64,000 nt of DNA, taken from assembly GCA_034431435.1 (NCBI GenBank), contig DAOUDG010000109.1, forward strand, positions 123,496 to 187,495, read 5' to 3'. The notes under the pieces are model-generated. The model worked only from the letters and a program-made list of their open reading frames with translations, did not search any database and was not told where the DNA came from. The DNA comes from JAHCIE01 sp034431435 (GTDB lineage Bacteria; Chloroflexota; Anaerolineae; Epilineales; JAHCIE01). A program made the translations under genes and the position numbers. Below are positions 1 to 8,627 of the stretch, one piece after another (within the stretch, counting starts at the first letter, position 1; every line of letters starts with the position of its first letter).

Positions 1-1995
1 ATTGTCAATCGAGTGGGCCTGCATGCGCGGCCAGCGTCCCAATTCGTGCAGACGGCGGGGCGCTTCAATGCCGACGTGCGTGTTCGCAACCTGTCGCGGC
101 CATCCGCCCCTGTGGACGCCAAGAGTATGTTTGGCGTGCTGGGGCTGAATGCGCGCCAGGGCGACCAGATCGCCGTGATCGCCAGTGGGCCGGAGTCCGA
201 CGCGGCGGTACTCGCCTTGTGCGACCTGGTGCGGGCGGGCTTCGGCGAGGATACCGGCGTCGATGAGGCCGCCCCGGTCGCGAGCGTGGCGGCGGAACCG
301 ACCGCCGCGCCGGCCGCGCGGCCGGCGGCGGGGGAGGCAATGCTAGGCATTGCGGCGTCGCCGGGCGTGGCGATCGGCCCGGCGTATCTGCATCGGGCCG
401 AGATGCCGCGTGTTGTGCGTCGCACCGTCCAGGATCGCGGCGCGGAGTGGCGGCGGCTGGAAGATGCATTGACGCGGGCGCGCCGGGCCCTGGAGCAACT
501 TGCGCGCCGCACGAGTAAGCAGATCGGCAAGGCCGAAGCGATGATCTTCGAGGCTCAGCGCCAGTTCCTGGAAGACCCGGCTCTGCTTATGGCGGTTCGC
601 GACAGGATCGAGCGCGAGGGGCTGAACGCCGAGGCGGCTATGTTCGATGCCGCGTCGGACTTTGCCCAGATGTTGGAGAGTATGGAAGGTGAGGTGTTTC
701 GCCAGCGCGCCGCCGATGTGCGGGACGTGGCGGCGCGGGTCTTGCGCGACCTGGGTGGTCAGAGCGGCGTCGAGCCGCTGGCGGGCATGATGCAGCCGTC
801 GATCCTGGTGGCTCGCGACCTGACCCCGTCCGAAACCGCGCAGATTGACCCGACACGGGTACTCGGCATCTGCACCGCAGCGGGCGGCGCCACGTCACAC
901 ACCGCGATCCTGGCGCGCAGCCTCGGCGTCCCGGCTATCGTGGGCCTGGGCGATGCCGTTCTCCAACTGGCCGACGGTACGCCGCTGATTGTGGATGGTG
1001 CGCGCGGCTACCTATGGGTGGAGCCGGTCGCGGCGACGGAGGCGCGTCTCCGCGCCCAGCAGGCCGCCGAGCGTCGCTCGCGCGAGCAGGCGCTGGCGGT
1101 GGCGGGGCAGCCGGCCATCACCAAGGACGGCCATCAGGTGGCCGTGTGGGCCAATGTCGGCGACGTGGCAACGGCGCGCCTGGCGCGGGAGATGGGCGCA
1201 GAGGGTATCGGGTTGCTGCGCACCGAGTTTCTGTTCCTGGACCGCACCGAGCCGCCAACCGAGGACGAGCAGGAAGCAACCTACCGCGCCATTGCCGAGG
1301 CAATGGGCGGCCTGCCGGTGACAGTGCGCACCCTGGACATCGGCGGCGATAAGCCGGCGCCCTATCTGGAGATGGAGCCGGAACCCAACCCATTCCTGGG
1401 CAACCGCGCCATTCGCCTGAGCCTGGCGCACCCGGAGATATTCAAGGCTCAGCTGCGGGCCATCCTGCGCGTTGGGGCCGACCACCCGCTACGCATCATG
1501 TTCCCCATGATTGCGACCCTCGATGAGTTGCAGCGGGCGAAGGCGTTGCTGGCTGAGGCGCGCGCGGAGCTTATCGCGCGGAACGTGCCCGTAGCGGAGA
1601 ACATGCCGGTCGGCATCATGGTCGAGGTGCCGGCGGCGGCGATTGCCGCCGACCTGCTGGCGAAGGAGGCCGCCTTCTTCAGCCTCGGCACCAATGATTT
1701 GACCCAGTATACCTTCGCGGCCGACCGGGGCAATCCCGCCGTCGCCACGTTGGGGAATGCGCTTCATCCGGCGATTCTGCGCCAGGTGCGATTGGTTGTG
1801 GAGGCGGCGCACGCCGCAGGGCACACGGCGAGTGTCTGTGGCGAGATGGCCTCTGACTCGCGAGCCGTGCCGCTACTGGTGGGTTTGGGCATCGACACGC
1901 TGAGCGTCAATCCGGCCGCCGCGCCAGATACGAAGGCGGCGATTCGCGGTTTGAGCTACGCCGAGACGCAGGCGCTCGCCGCCAGTCGTCTGTAG
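1..1995 (+). CDS. ptsI: HPr-Enzyme I fusion, phosphoenolpyruvate-protein phosphotransferase (5' partial)
   Basis: The reading frame is already open at base 1, so the true start is outside the window. The visible part begins inside an HPr domain with the GLHARPA active-site motif (phospho-accepting His codon at 22-24) and a KSMFGVLGL segment that matches the regulatory Ser-46 region. An Ala/Pro-rich linker (about codons 88-113) leads into a complete Enzyme I: N-terminal SPGVAIG, the phosphohistidine loop GGATSHTAI (His codon 898-900), the PEP-binding LLRTEFLFL region, FFSLGTNDLTQYTFAADR, and the catalytic Cys in SVCGEMASD. Enzyme I takes phosphate from PEP and passes it to HPr; here both are one polypeptide. 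No PTS permease is visible, so the target could be a soluble system such as DhaKL or a regulatory PTS. An EIIA or DhaM-type domain could lie upstream, out of view. The family call is firm; the role is not. Confidence 0.93.
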   Translation: MVNRVGLHARPASQFVQTAGRFNADVRVRNLSRPSAPVDAKSMFGVLGLNARQGDQIAVIASGPESDAAVLALCDLVRAGFGEDTGVDEAAPVASVAAEPTAAPAARPAAGEAMLGIAASPGVAIGPAYLHRAEMPRVVRRTVQDRGAEWRRLEDALTRARRALEQLARRTSKQIGKAEAMIFEAQRQFLEDPALLMAVRDRIEREGLNAEAAMFDAASDFAQMLESMEGEVFRQRAADVRDVAARVLRDLGGQSGVEPLAGMMQPSILVARDLTPSETAQIDPTRVLGICTAAGGATSHTAILARSLGVPAIVGLGDAVLQLADGTPLIVDGARGYLWVEPVAATEARLRAQQAAERRSREQALAVAGQPAITKDGHQVAVWANVGDVATARLAREMGAEGIGLLRTEFLFLDRTEPPTEDEQEATYRAIAEAMGGLPVTVRTLDIGGDKPAPYLEMEPEPNPFLGNRAIRLSLAHPEIFKAQLRAILRVGADHPLRIMFPMIATLDELQRAKALLAEARAELIARNVPVAENMPVGIMVEVPAAAIAADLLAKEAAFFSLGTNDLTQYTFAADRGNPAVATLGNALHPAILRQVRLVVEAAHAAGHTASVCGEMASDSRAVPLLVGLGIDTLSVNPAAAPDTKAAIRGLSYAETQALAASRL

Positions 1996-2010
1996 GGAGG
2001 AAGGACTCGC

Positions 2011-3036
2011 GTGAGGCTTGGACTCAATCTCGGCTATTGGAGCGGCAGCCCGGCCGACCATGTGGCGCTGGCGCAGGAGGCGGAGGGCCTGGGTTACGAC
2101 TCGGTGTGGACGGCCGAGGCCTATGGGTCCGACGCCGTGACGACGCTGACGTGGATCGCAGCGCGAACCGAGCGCATCAAGGTTGGCACGGCCATCATGC
2201 AGATGCCCGCTCGCACGCCGGCCATGACGGCGATGACGGCGGCCACCCTCGACATCCTGGCGGGCGGCCGCGTCCTGCTGGGGCTGGGCGTGTCGGGGCC
2301 GCAGGTGGTCGAAGGCTGGCACGGTGTGGCCTATGGCAACCCACTCAAGCGCACCCGCGAGTACGTCGACATCGTGCGCACTGTCCTCCGCCGCGAGAAG
2401 CCCCTTGAGTACCACGGCGAGGTGTACGATATCCCCGCTCAGGGTGGGACCGGGCTGGGCAAGCCCTTGAAGTTGATTATTCACCCGCTCCGGGCTACGA
2501 TTCCCATATACCTGGCGGCGATTGGCCCTAAGAACATCGCTCTTGCCGCCGAGATCGCTGATGGCTGGCTACCCATCTTCTTTGCCCCACAGCGGGCCGA
2601 AATCTTCCGCGCCTCGCTGGAGGAAGGCTTCGCCCGCGCGGGTAGGGGCAAGAGCATGTCGGATTTCGACATCGCCGTGACTGTTCCCGTGGTCATGGGG
2701 TCCGATGTTGCGGGCTGCCGGATGTGGGTCAAGCCCATGCTCGCGCTGTATATCGGAGGTATGGGTGCGCGGGGCAAGAACTTCTATAACGAGCTGGCGC
2801 GGCGCTACGGGTATGAGGAGGCCGCGGACCGCGTGCAGGACCTGTACCTGGCTGGTCGGCGCGATGAGGCGATTGCCGCCGTGCCCGATGAACTGGTGGA
2901 TGATATTGCCCTGTGCGGGCCGCGCGAGCGCATCGCCGAGCGGATCGGGCTGTGGCGTGACGCGGGCGTTCAGACAATGATTCTAGGCGTCATCGACCCG
3001 GCGACGCTGCGGACGATGGCCGAATTGGTCCTTTAG
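2011..3036 (+). CDS. LLM-class flavin/F420-dependent oxidoreductase
   Basis: This 341-aa protein has the bacterial luciferase-like TIM-barrel fold: an N-terminal MRLGLNLGYW strand, EGLGYDSVWTAEAYGSD, and the GRVLLGLGVSGPQVVEGWHG segment typical of F420-dependent methylene-H4MPT-reductase-like LLM enzymes. The IPIYLAAIGPKNIALAAEIADGW block is also family-typical. The GTG start at 2011 is supported by a strong Shine-Dalgarno sequence (AGGGAGGAAGG) just upstream. Only 15 bases separate it from the preceding Enzyme I gene, so the two may be co-transcribed. The substrate cannot be read from sequence. F420 is more likely than FMN from the overall resemblance, but this is an inference. Confidence 0.85.
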   Translation: MRLGLNLGYWSGSPADHVALAQEAEGLGYDSVWTAEAYGSDAVTTLTWIAARTERIKVGTAIMQMPARTPAMTAMTAATLDILAGGRVLLGLGVSGPQVVEGWHGVAYGNPLKRTREYVDIVRTVLRREKPLEYHGEVYDIPAQGGTGLGKPLKLIIHPLRATIPIYLAAIGPKNIALAAEIADGWLPIFFAPQRAEIFRASLEEGFARAGRGKSMSDFDIAVTVPVVMGSDVAGCRMWVKPMLALYIGGMGARGKNFYNELARRYGYEEAADRVQDLYLAGRRDEAIAAVPDELVDDIALCGPRERIAERIGLWRDAGVQTMILGVIDPATLRTMAELVL

Positions 3037-3074
3037 CCGCCCCCTTTATCTCGCGACTGAGAGGGAGTCGACCT

Positions 3075-4382
3075 ATGCAGGAATCGCTGACGGTCATTGA
3101 TAACCGAACTGGCAAGCAGTACGAGCTGCCCATCGAGTATGGCGCCATCCGAGCTAACGATCTACGCAAGATCAAGCTCACCGACGACGATTTTGGCCTG
3201 CTGAGCTATGATCCGGCCTTCATGAGCACGGCCTCGTGCAAGAGCCGCATCACGTTCATCGACGGCGACAAGGGCATCCTGCGCTATCGCGGCTACCCCA
3301 TCGAGCAACTCGCGGAACGTAGCACCTTCCTCGAGGTTGCCTACCTGCTCCTGTACGGCGAGTTGCCGAGTCAGGGCGAGCTGGATCAGTGGGTGCATCA
3401 GATCACCTACCACACCTTCATCCACGAGAATATCAAGCAGCTGATGGACGGCTTCCACCACGATGCCCACCCGATGGGCATGTTCGTGGGAACCATCGGC
3501 GCGATGTCGACCTTCTACCCGGATGCCAAGCGCATCTTTGACCCCGACGTGCGCCAGAAGCAGATCTACCGTCTCATCGCCAAGGTCCCCACGGTGGCGG
3601 CCTTCGCCTACCGCCACAGCACCGGCAAACCCTATGTCTATCCCGACAACGATCTGAGTTACACCGCCAACTTCCTCAATATGATGGCGAAGATGACGGA
3701 TCGCTACAAGCCGCATCCGGTATTGGAGCACGCGCTCGACGTGCTGTTCATCCTGCACGCTGACCACGAGCAGAACTGCTCGACCAACGCTATGCGCGGC
3801 ATCGGTAGCTCCCACGCCGACCCCTACTCGTGCGTGGCGGGTGCGGCGTCGGCGCTGTACGGCCCGCTGCACGGCGGAGCCAATGAGGCTGTGCTGCGCA
3901 TGCTGCTGGAGATTGGCAGCAAGGACCACGTGCCGGAGTACATCCGCCGCGTCAAGGAAGGCGAGTTCCGCTTGATGGGCTTCGGCCATCGTGTCTACAA
4001 GAACTATGACCCACGCGCCACAATCGTCAAGGAGGTCGCCGATCAGGTTTTCGAGGTGACGGGCCGCAACCCGCTGCTCGACATTGCGCTGGAACTGGAG
4101 CGTATCGCGCTGGAAGACGAGTACTTCGTGAAGCGCAAGCTGTACCCCAACGTGGACTTCTACTCCGGCCTGATCTACCAGGCGATGGGCTTCCCGCTGG
4201 ACATGTTCACCGTCCTGTTCGCCATTGCCCGCACGTCCGGTTGGCTGGCCCAGTGGAACGAGTTGCTGCATGACCAGGAGCAGAAGATTGCCCGCCCGCA
4301 GCAACTCTATCTGGGCGAGGCCGAGCGCGACTACGTCCCGATGTCCCGGCGCGGCACGCCGGTCACCGTCTTCGGGCAGTAG
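3075..4382 (+). CDS. gltA: citrate synthase
   Basis: This 435-aa type II (hexameric-length) citrate synthase condenses oxaloacetate and acetyl-CoA at the entry to the TCA cycle. Diagnostic blocks are RITFIDGDKGILRYRGYPIEQLA, GPLHGGANEAVLRML (catalytic His), GFGHRVYKNYDPRA (substrate His/Arg) and NVDFYSGLIYQAMGFP (catalytic Asp), quoted here from successive parts of the protein. The ATG at 3075 follows a GAGAGGGAG ribosome-binding site. It sits 38 bp after the LLM gene on the same strand. Nothing unusual is seen. A 380-aa reading frame on the opposite strand is a codon-bias shadow of this gene. Confidence 0.97.
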   Translation: MQESLTVIDNRTGKQYELPIEYGAIRANDLRKIKLTDDDFGLLSYDPAFMSTASCKSRITFIDGDKGILRYRGYPIEQLAERSTFLEVAYLLLYGELPSQGELDQWVHQITYHTFIHENIKQLMDGFHHDAHPMGMFVGTIGAMSTFYPDAKRIFDPDVRQKQIYRLIAKVPTVAAFAYRHSTGKPYVYPDNDLSYTANFLNMMAKMTDRYKPHPVLEHALDVLFILHADHEQNCSTNAMRGIGSSHADPYSCVAGAASALYGPLHGGANEAVLRMLLEIGSKDHVPEYIRRVKEGEFRLMGFGHRVYKNYDPRATIVKEVADQVFEVTGRNPLLDIALELERIALEDEYFVKRKLYPNVDFYSGLIYQAMGFPLDMFTVLFAIARTSGWLAQWNELLHDQEQKIARPQQLYLGEAERDYVPMSRRGTPVTVFGQ

Positions 4383-4423
4383 TTGGCATGGGGCCGACGC
4401 GCTGCGCGAGGAGGAGAATCAAA

Positions 4424-4470
4424 GCCGAAGGCCCCAGGACCAGTGAGGGACGCCTGGATTGGCCTTCGGC
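4424..4470 (+). other. intergenic hairpin between gltA and acyl-CoA dehydrogenase
   Basis: The arms GCCGAAGGCC (4424-4433) and GGCCTTCGGC (4461-4470) are perfectly complementary. Inside them, CCAGG (4434-4438 region) pairs with CCTGG (4453-4457), giving a long near-continuous stem. No U-run follows, so it is either a weak terminator for gltA or an mRNA-stabilising/attenuating structure ahead of the next gene. Confidence 0.5.
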
Positions 4471-4500
4471 CCTGCTGCCCTGGCGCATGGGGATTCAGTC

Positions 4501-5727
4501 ATGAACTTCGAGTACTCCCCCCGTACCGAGGGTCTGCGGCAGCGGCTGCTGGCTTTCATGGATGATCACATCTACCCCAACGAGCCGCTCTACTTCGCCC
4601 AAATCGCTGAGGGTGACCGCTGGCAACCGGTCTCCATCATCGAGGACCTGAAGCCGAAGGCGCGGGCGGCGGGTCTGTGGAACCTGTTCCTACCGGAGAG
4701 CGACCTCGGCGCAGGACTGACCAACCTGGAGTACGCTCCCCTGTGCGAGATCATGGGCCGCTCGCCCCTAGCGCCGGAAGTGTTCAACTGCTCCGCGCCC
4801 GATACGGGAAACATGGAGGTGCTCGTCCGCTACGGTAGCGCGGCGCAGCAGGAGCGGTGGCTCAAGCCGTTGTTGGCGGGCGAGATGCGCTCGTGCTTCG
4901 CGATGACCGAGCCGGACGTGGCGTCGTCGGACGCCACCAACATCCAGGCCAGCATCACCCGTGACGGCGATGAGTATGTCCTCAACGGCCGCAAGTGGTG
5001 GACGTCGGGTGCGGGCGACCCGCGCTGCAAGGTCGCCATCTTCATGGGCAAGACCGACCCGGGCGCGCCGCGTCATCTGCAACAATCTATGATTCTGGTG
5101 CCGATGGACGCGCCTGGCGTGCGCATTGAGCGCATGCTGAATGTCTTTGGCTTCGACGAGGCCCCCCACGGCCACGGCGAGGTGCTATTCGAGAACGTGC
5201 GCGTGCCGGTGAACAACCTGCTGCTGGGGGAGGGGCGGGGCTTCGAGATTGCCCAGGGCCGCCTGGGGCCGGGTCGTATTCACCACTGTATGCGCCTCAT
5301 CGGCCTCGCCGAGCGGTCCCTGGAAGCCATGTGCCGCCGCGCCGTGAGTCGTGTCGCCTTCGGTCGTCCGCTGGCCGACATGGGCGTGGTGCGCGCCGAC
5401 ATTGCCCAGTCCCGCATGGAGATCGAGCAGGCGCGGTTGCTGGTGCTCAAGGCTGCATGGCTCATGGACACGGTGGGCAACAAGGCCGCCCGCGCCGAGA
5501 TCGCCATGATCAAGGTTGTTGCCCCGAACATGGCCCAGCGGGTCATCGACCGCGCCATCCAGGTGCACGGCGCGGCGGGCGTGTCCCAGGACACGTTTCT
5601 GGCCTTCGCCTGGGCGCACGCGCGCTCGATGCGCCTTGCCGACGGGCCGGATGAGGTGCACGCCGACTCAGTGGCGCGACAGGAACTGCGCAAGTACAGC
5701 TCCGAGGCGCGCCGGGGCGGGGCATGA
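4501..5727 (+). CDS. acyl-CoA dehydrogenase (ACAD10/11-like)
   Basis: The 408-aa flavoprotein matches the acyl-CoA dehydrogenase family, closest in style to the ACAD10/ACAD11 type (N-terminal MNFEYSPRTEGLRQRLLAFM and YPNEPLYF). FAD-binding motifs CFAMTEPDVASSDATNI and YVLNGRKWWTSGAGDPRC are present, followed by the GPGRIHHCMRLIGLAER segment and the C-terminal VHGAAGVSQDTFLA region. It would carry out the first alpha,beta-oxidation step of acyl-CoA beta-oxidation. I chose ATG 4501 over an in-frame TTG at 4459, because homologues begin at MNFEYS and the upstream 14 codons overlap the intergenic hairpin. Chain-length specificity is unknown. Confidence 0.92.
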   Translation: MNFEYSPRTEGLRQRLLAFMDDHIYPNEPLYFAQIAEGDRWQPVSIIEDLKPKARAAGLWNLFLPESDLGAGLTNLEYAPLCEIMGRSPLAPEVFNCSAPDTGNMEVLVRYGSAAQQERWLKPLLAGEMRSCFAMTEPDVASSDATNIQASITRDGDEYVLNGRKWWTSGAGDPRCKVAIFMGKTDPGAPRHLQQSMILVPMDAPGVRIERMLNVFGFDEAPHGHGEVLFENVRVPVNNLLLGEGRGFEIAQGRLGPGRIHHCMRLIGLAERSLEAMCRRAVSRVAFGRPLADMGVVRADIAQSRMEIEQARLLVLKAAWLMDTVGNKAARAEIAMIKVVAPNMAQRVIDRAIQVHGAAGVSQDTFLAFAWAHARSMRLADGPDEVHADSVARQELRKYSSEARRGGA

Positions 5728-5792
5728 CGCCGGGTTATGCGCAATCGCTTGCCAGTGGTATGCTCTTGATATCCTACACGAGGTGACACCCC

Positions 5793-6407
5793 ATGGATAT
5801 TGTCGTCAACGCTCCTGTCCAGGCCACCGATGGCGCATGTGGCAAAGTCTCCGGCCTCCTGGTTGACCCGCTTAGCCGCGAAGTCACGCACATCGTGGTT
5901 CAGGAGGCGGGCTTCGCGGCGCCGGAGGTGCTGGTTCCCATCGCCGCCGTGACCAGTAGCACACCTGAGGGCCTGACCCTCAACCTGAGCCGCGCCGAAG
6001 TCGAGGCGCAGCGGCCGCTCAACCGCACCGACTACGTAGAGGCCCCGGTGACGGACCTGGAACTTCCCTACGGCGACATGATGTACTGGCCGTATGCCGT
6101 GCAGGCGCCGGAGTCGGTTCCCATGGCGCAGCCGGACATTCCCAAGGGCGAGGTTGCCATCTGGCCGGGCTTCGATGTGTACGCTTCAGATGGCAAGGTG
6201 GGCGACGTCGATGAGCTAGTGGTGGACGCCCAGACCGGCAACATCAAGGCGGTCGTCCTGCGCGAGGGTCATCTCTGGTCGCATAAGGATGTCACCGTAC
6301 CCGTGGACCAGATCGACCGCATCGAGGACGGCGCGATCTATCTCAAGCTGACCAAGGCCGAGGTAGGCGCGCTGCCACCCGTTCAGCTGCATCGGCCTGG
6401 CCGCTAG
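5793..6407 (+). CDS. PRC-barrel domain protein (two barrels)
   Basis: The 204-aa protein contains two PRC-barrel-like halves. The first (about residues 3-75) includes TDGACGKVSGLLVDPLSREVTHIVV. The second (about 120-190) includes ASDGKVGDVDELVVDAQTGNIKAVVL followed by VPVDQIDRIEDGAIYLKLTKAEV. PRC barrels occur in photosynthetic reaction-centre H subunits, RimM and many stress or sporulation proteins, so the family does not fix a function. No signal peptide or membrane segment is visible. ATG 5793 follows a GAGGTG ribosome-binding site. The next gene starts 12 bp downstream, so the two probably share a transcript. Confidence 0.8.
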   Translation: MDIVVNAPVQATDGACGKVSGLLVDPLSREVTHIVVQEAGFAAPEVLVPIAAVTSSTPEGLTLNLSRAEVEAQRPLNRTDYVEAPVTDLELPYGDMMYWPYAVQAPESVPMAQPDIPKGEVAIWPGFDVYASDGKVGDVDELVVDAQTGNIKAVVLREGHLWSHKDVTVPVDQIDRIEDGAIYLKLTKAEVGALPPVQLHRPGR

Positions 6408-6419
6408 GCGACGAGCGTC

Positions 6420-7076
6420 ATGGACTTGCCCAGCATCGACCACCTGTTGACCACTACCCACTCAGTGCGCAAGCGCCTGGACCTGGAGCGACCGGTGGAG
6501 CCGTCGGTTATCCAGGCGTGCCTGCAACTGGCTATTCACGCCCCGACCGGCAGCAATCGCCAGTCGTACCACTTCGTCGTGGTGACCGACCCCGACAAGC
6601 GCGCCGCCATCGCGGGCTACTATCGCCAGTCGTGGACAGACTACGTTGCTGTTCAGGATCGGGAGGTGGCGGCGGCGGGGGTGGAGGGGAAGCGGTTGGC
6701 GACGATTCAGCGCGTGCGCGGCTCAGCCCAGTACCTGGCCGATAACATGCACCGCGTGCCTGTGCTCATTATCCCCTGTTACCAGGGCCGGGCCGAGAAC
6801 GACGGCCCGGCGGCCCAGGCCGGACTGTACGGCTCCATCGTGCCGGCGGCGTGGTCGCTCATCCTGGCGCTCCGCTCGCGGGGGTTGGGCGCGTCGTGGA
6901 CGACGCTGCACCTGGTCTACGAGCGCGAGGTGGCGGCCGTTCTGGGCATCCCGGCGCAGGTGACTCAGGCGGCGCTCCTGCCGGTGGCCTACTTCACGGG
7001 CGAGGATTTCAAGCCCACCGAGCGCATTCCCGCCCGCGCCCGCACCTACTGGGATACCTGGGGCCAGCGACGGTAG
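6420..7076 (+). CDS. nitroreductase family protein
   Basis: This 218-aa protein belongs to the FMN-dependent nitroreductase superfamily. It opens with TTTHSVRKRLDLERPVE (the family's R-x-x-R-x-[FL] start), then HAPTGSNRQSYHFVVV, the FMN-binding ASGSNxQ-like segment. SIVPAAWSLILALRSRGLGASWTTLHL is the usual C-terminal dimer/FMN region. The family uses NAD(P)H to reduce nitro compounds, quinones or related substrates; the physiological substrate here cannot be inferred. It follows the PRC-barrel gene by 12 bp. Confidence 0.88.
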   Translation: MDLPSIDHLLTTTHSVRKRLDLERPVEPSVIQACLQLAIHAPTGSNRQSYHFVVVTDPDKRAAIAGYYRQSWTDYVAVQDREVAAAGVEGKRLATIQRVRGSAQYLADNMHRVPVLIIPCYQGRAENDGPAAQAGLYGSIVPAAWSLILALRSRGLGASWTTLHLVYEREVAAVLGIPAQVTQAALLPVAYFTGEDFKPTERIPARARTYWDTWGQRR

Positions 7077-7077
7077 A

Positions 7078-7169
7078 TAGGCGGCCCGAGCCGGTGGCGA
7101 GCGACCCAGAGCCAGCAGGGGGTCCAGGGTAGCCAGGGGCATCGCCCCTGGACCGCTCGCGGCCGCCTA
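7078..7169. terminator. large nested hairpin between convergent genes
   Basis: The outer arms TAGGCGGCC (7078-7086) and GGCCGCCTA (7161-7169) pair. Inside them GCGAGCG (7097-7103) pairs with CGCTCGC (7154-7160). The centre can form either GGTCCAGGG (7121-7129) with CCCTGGACC (7146-7154), or CCAGGGGC (7133-7140) with GCCCCTGG (7144-7151). It sits exactly between the ends of the + strand nitroreductase and the - strand lpdA and includes the lpdA stop codon. A bidirectional terminator is the simplest reading. The GGGTCCAGGG...CCCCTGG core resembles a palindromic element dispersed in many bacterial genomes. Confidence 0.6.
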
Positions 7170-8537
7170 CAGTGGCCGCAGCAGGTGGACTGCCGCGCCC
7201 AGCGCCGCCTCCGAGGCCTCCTGCAAGGCCTCGCCCAGGCCAGGGTGGGCGTGCAGCGTCTCGGCTACGTCGGTGAGCGTTGCGCCCATCTCGATCGCCA
7301 GCGTCATCTCGCCGATAAGGTCGCCCGCTTGTGCACCGACCAGGGTCGCGCCCAGCAGCACGCCACTGTCTTTTTCGGCCACGACCAGCGCCACGCCGTC
7401 CGGCGCGTTTAGGGTCAGGGCGCGACCACTGGCCGCCAACGGGAAACGGCCGACCGCGACCGTGTAGCCGGCCGCCTCGGCCTCCGCGCTCGTCAGGCCG
7501 ACGCTCGCCACCGGCGGGTCGGTCCAGGCGACGCGGGGGATGGCCTGCGGCGCGTACTCGGTCGCCAGCCCCGCCACGTCTTCGGCGGCGATTTTGGCCT
7601 GCTTGATGGCCGCCGTGGCTAGCGTCGCCAGCCCGTTGACGTCACCGACGGCGTAGGCCCGCTCATTGCTGGTGCGCATGCGGCGGTCGACGCGGATGAA
7701 GCCGTGGTCGTCGGTGTCGATGCGGGGCAGGTCCAGGCGTAGGTCGGCCGTGCGTGGGGCTAATCCCACGGCTACCACGATCTGCGCGGCATCGCCCACG
7801 GCGGTGGCGGGATCGGCGACCCCCGGCTCGATTTTTACCCCCATCTTCTTCAGTTGCGTCGTCACTACGCGCCCCGCCAGCGGATCGAACTCCGGCAACA
7901 GCCGCGTTCCGACCGGTAGCAGGAGGCGCACCGGCACGCCCAGGCGGGCGAACACCGTCGCTACCTCGGCCGCCACGTAGCCCGCGCCGATGATAGCCAT
8001 GCTGGGTGACAGCACGCGCTGCCGTAGCGCCTCGCCCGCCGAGAGGACCCGCTCGTGGTCGAAGGGCAGCCCTGCCAGGGGCATCGGGTCCGCCCCCACG
8101 GCGAGGATGCAGCGCTCGAAGGTGTAGCGCAGGCTGTGCTCGGCGGTCTCGACGCGCAACTCCCGCTCGGCCAGGAACCAGCCCCGCCCCTCGACCACCT
8201 CGACTTTGTGGCCGTCCAGAAGCTGACGCACACCCTTCGCCAGGCGATCGACGACACCCTCTTTCCACGCCAGCATCTGCTCCCAATCGACGCAACTGCC
8301 GCCAATCTGGATGCCCATCTCGGCCAGGCGGGGCAGCCGCGCCGCCTGCTCCGTGGCCGATAGCAGGGCCTTGGTGGGGATGCAGGTATAGTGGAGGCAC
8401 GCGCCGCCAGGCGGGCCGGGGTCGACCAGAGCGACCTGCATTCCCAACTGCGCGGCGCGGATGGCAGCCACATAGCCGCCGGGGCCGCCGCCGACGACGA
8501 CGACATCGACTTCGGTAGGAACATCGCCAACTACCAC
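7167..8537 (-). CDS. lpdA: dihydrolipoyl dehydrogenase (E3)
   Basis: The 456-aa flavoprotein disulfide reductase reoxidises the lipoyl groups of the 2-oxoacid dehydrogenase complex. It has an N-terminal FAD Rossmann motif VVVVGGGPGGYVAAIRAAQLG, the redox-active disulfide in GGACLHYTCIPTKALL (Cys47 and Cys52), the NAD-binding IIGAGYVAAEVATVFARLG, the FAD-contacting AYAVGDVNG, and the C-terminal HPGLGEALQEA carrying the active-site His. The usual Gly before the second Cys is Thr, a mild variation. The start is a GTG at 8537. It is the last gene of the E1alpha-E1beta-E2-E3 cluster and is separated from E2 by a repeat-containing gap of 90 bp. Confidence 0.95.
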   Translation of the reverse strand: MVVGDVPTEVDVVVVGGGPGGYVAAIRAAQLGMQVALVDPGPPGGACLHYTCIPTKALLSATEQAARLPRLAEMGIQIGGSCVDWEQMLAWKEGVVDRLAKGVRQLLDGHKVEVVEGRGWFLAERELRVETAEHSLRYTFERCILAVGADPMPLAGLPFDHERVLSAGEALRQRVLSPSMAIIGAGYVAAEVATVFARLGVPVRLLLPVGTRLLPEFDPLAGRVVTTQLKKMGVKIEPGVADPATAVGDAAQIVVAVGLAPRTADLRLDLPRIDTDDHGFIRVDRRMRTSNERAYAVGDVNGLATLATAAIKQAKIAAEDVAGLATEYAPQAIPRVAWTDPPVASVGLTSAEAEAAGYTVAVGRFPLAASGRALTLNAPDGVALVVAEKDSGVLLGATLVGAQAGDLIGEMTLAIEMGATLTDVAETLHAHPGLGEALQEASEAALGAAVHLLRPL

Positions 8538-8557
8538 GGAGAAGGTCCTCTCTCGAC

Positions 8558-8618
8558 GGACGAAGGACGAACGACGAAGGCTAATAAAACTTCTGCATCA
8601 GCCCTTCGTCCTTCGTCC
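8558..8618. repeat. inverted repeat built from GAAGGAC units (E2-E3 gap)
   Basis: GGACGAAGGACGAA (8558-8571) is perfectly complementary to TTCGTCCTTCGTCC (8605-8618). The arms are made of a short tandem unit (GACGAAG / CTTCGTC). It could fold in the mRNA between the E2 and E3 genes. A single partial copy of the same unit occurs near 49996-50010. Confidence 0.75.
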
Positions 8619-8627
8619 TCGGTCGGT

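Noticed and set aside
3162..4304. 380-aa open frame antisense to citrate synthase
   Set aside because: It lies entirely opposite a well-conserved gene. Its composition (Ala/Val/His/Gln rich) is the usual reverse-frame product of high-GC codon bias, and there is no ribosome-binding site or family resemblance.
4459..4500. Longer acyl-CoA dehydrogenase start at a TTG codon
   Set aside because: The extra 14 codons have no resemblance to the family, overlap the intergenic hairpin and lack a ribosome-binding site; ATG 4501 fits better.
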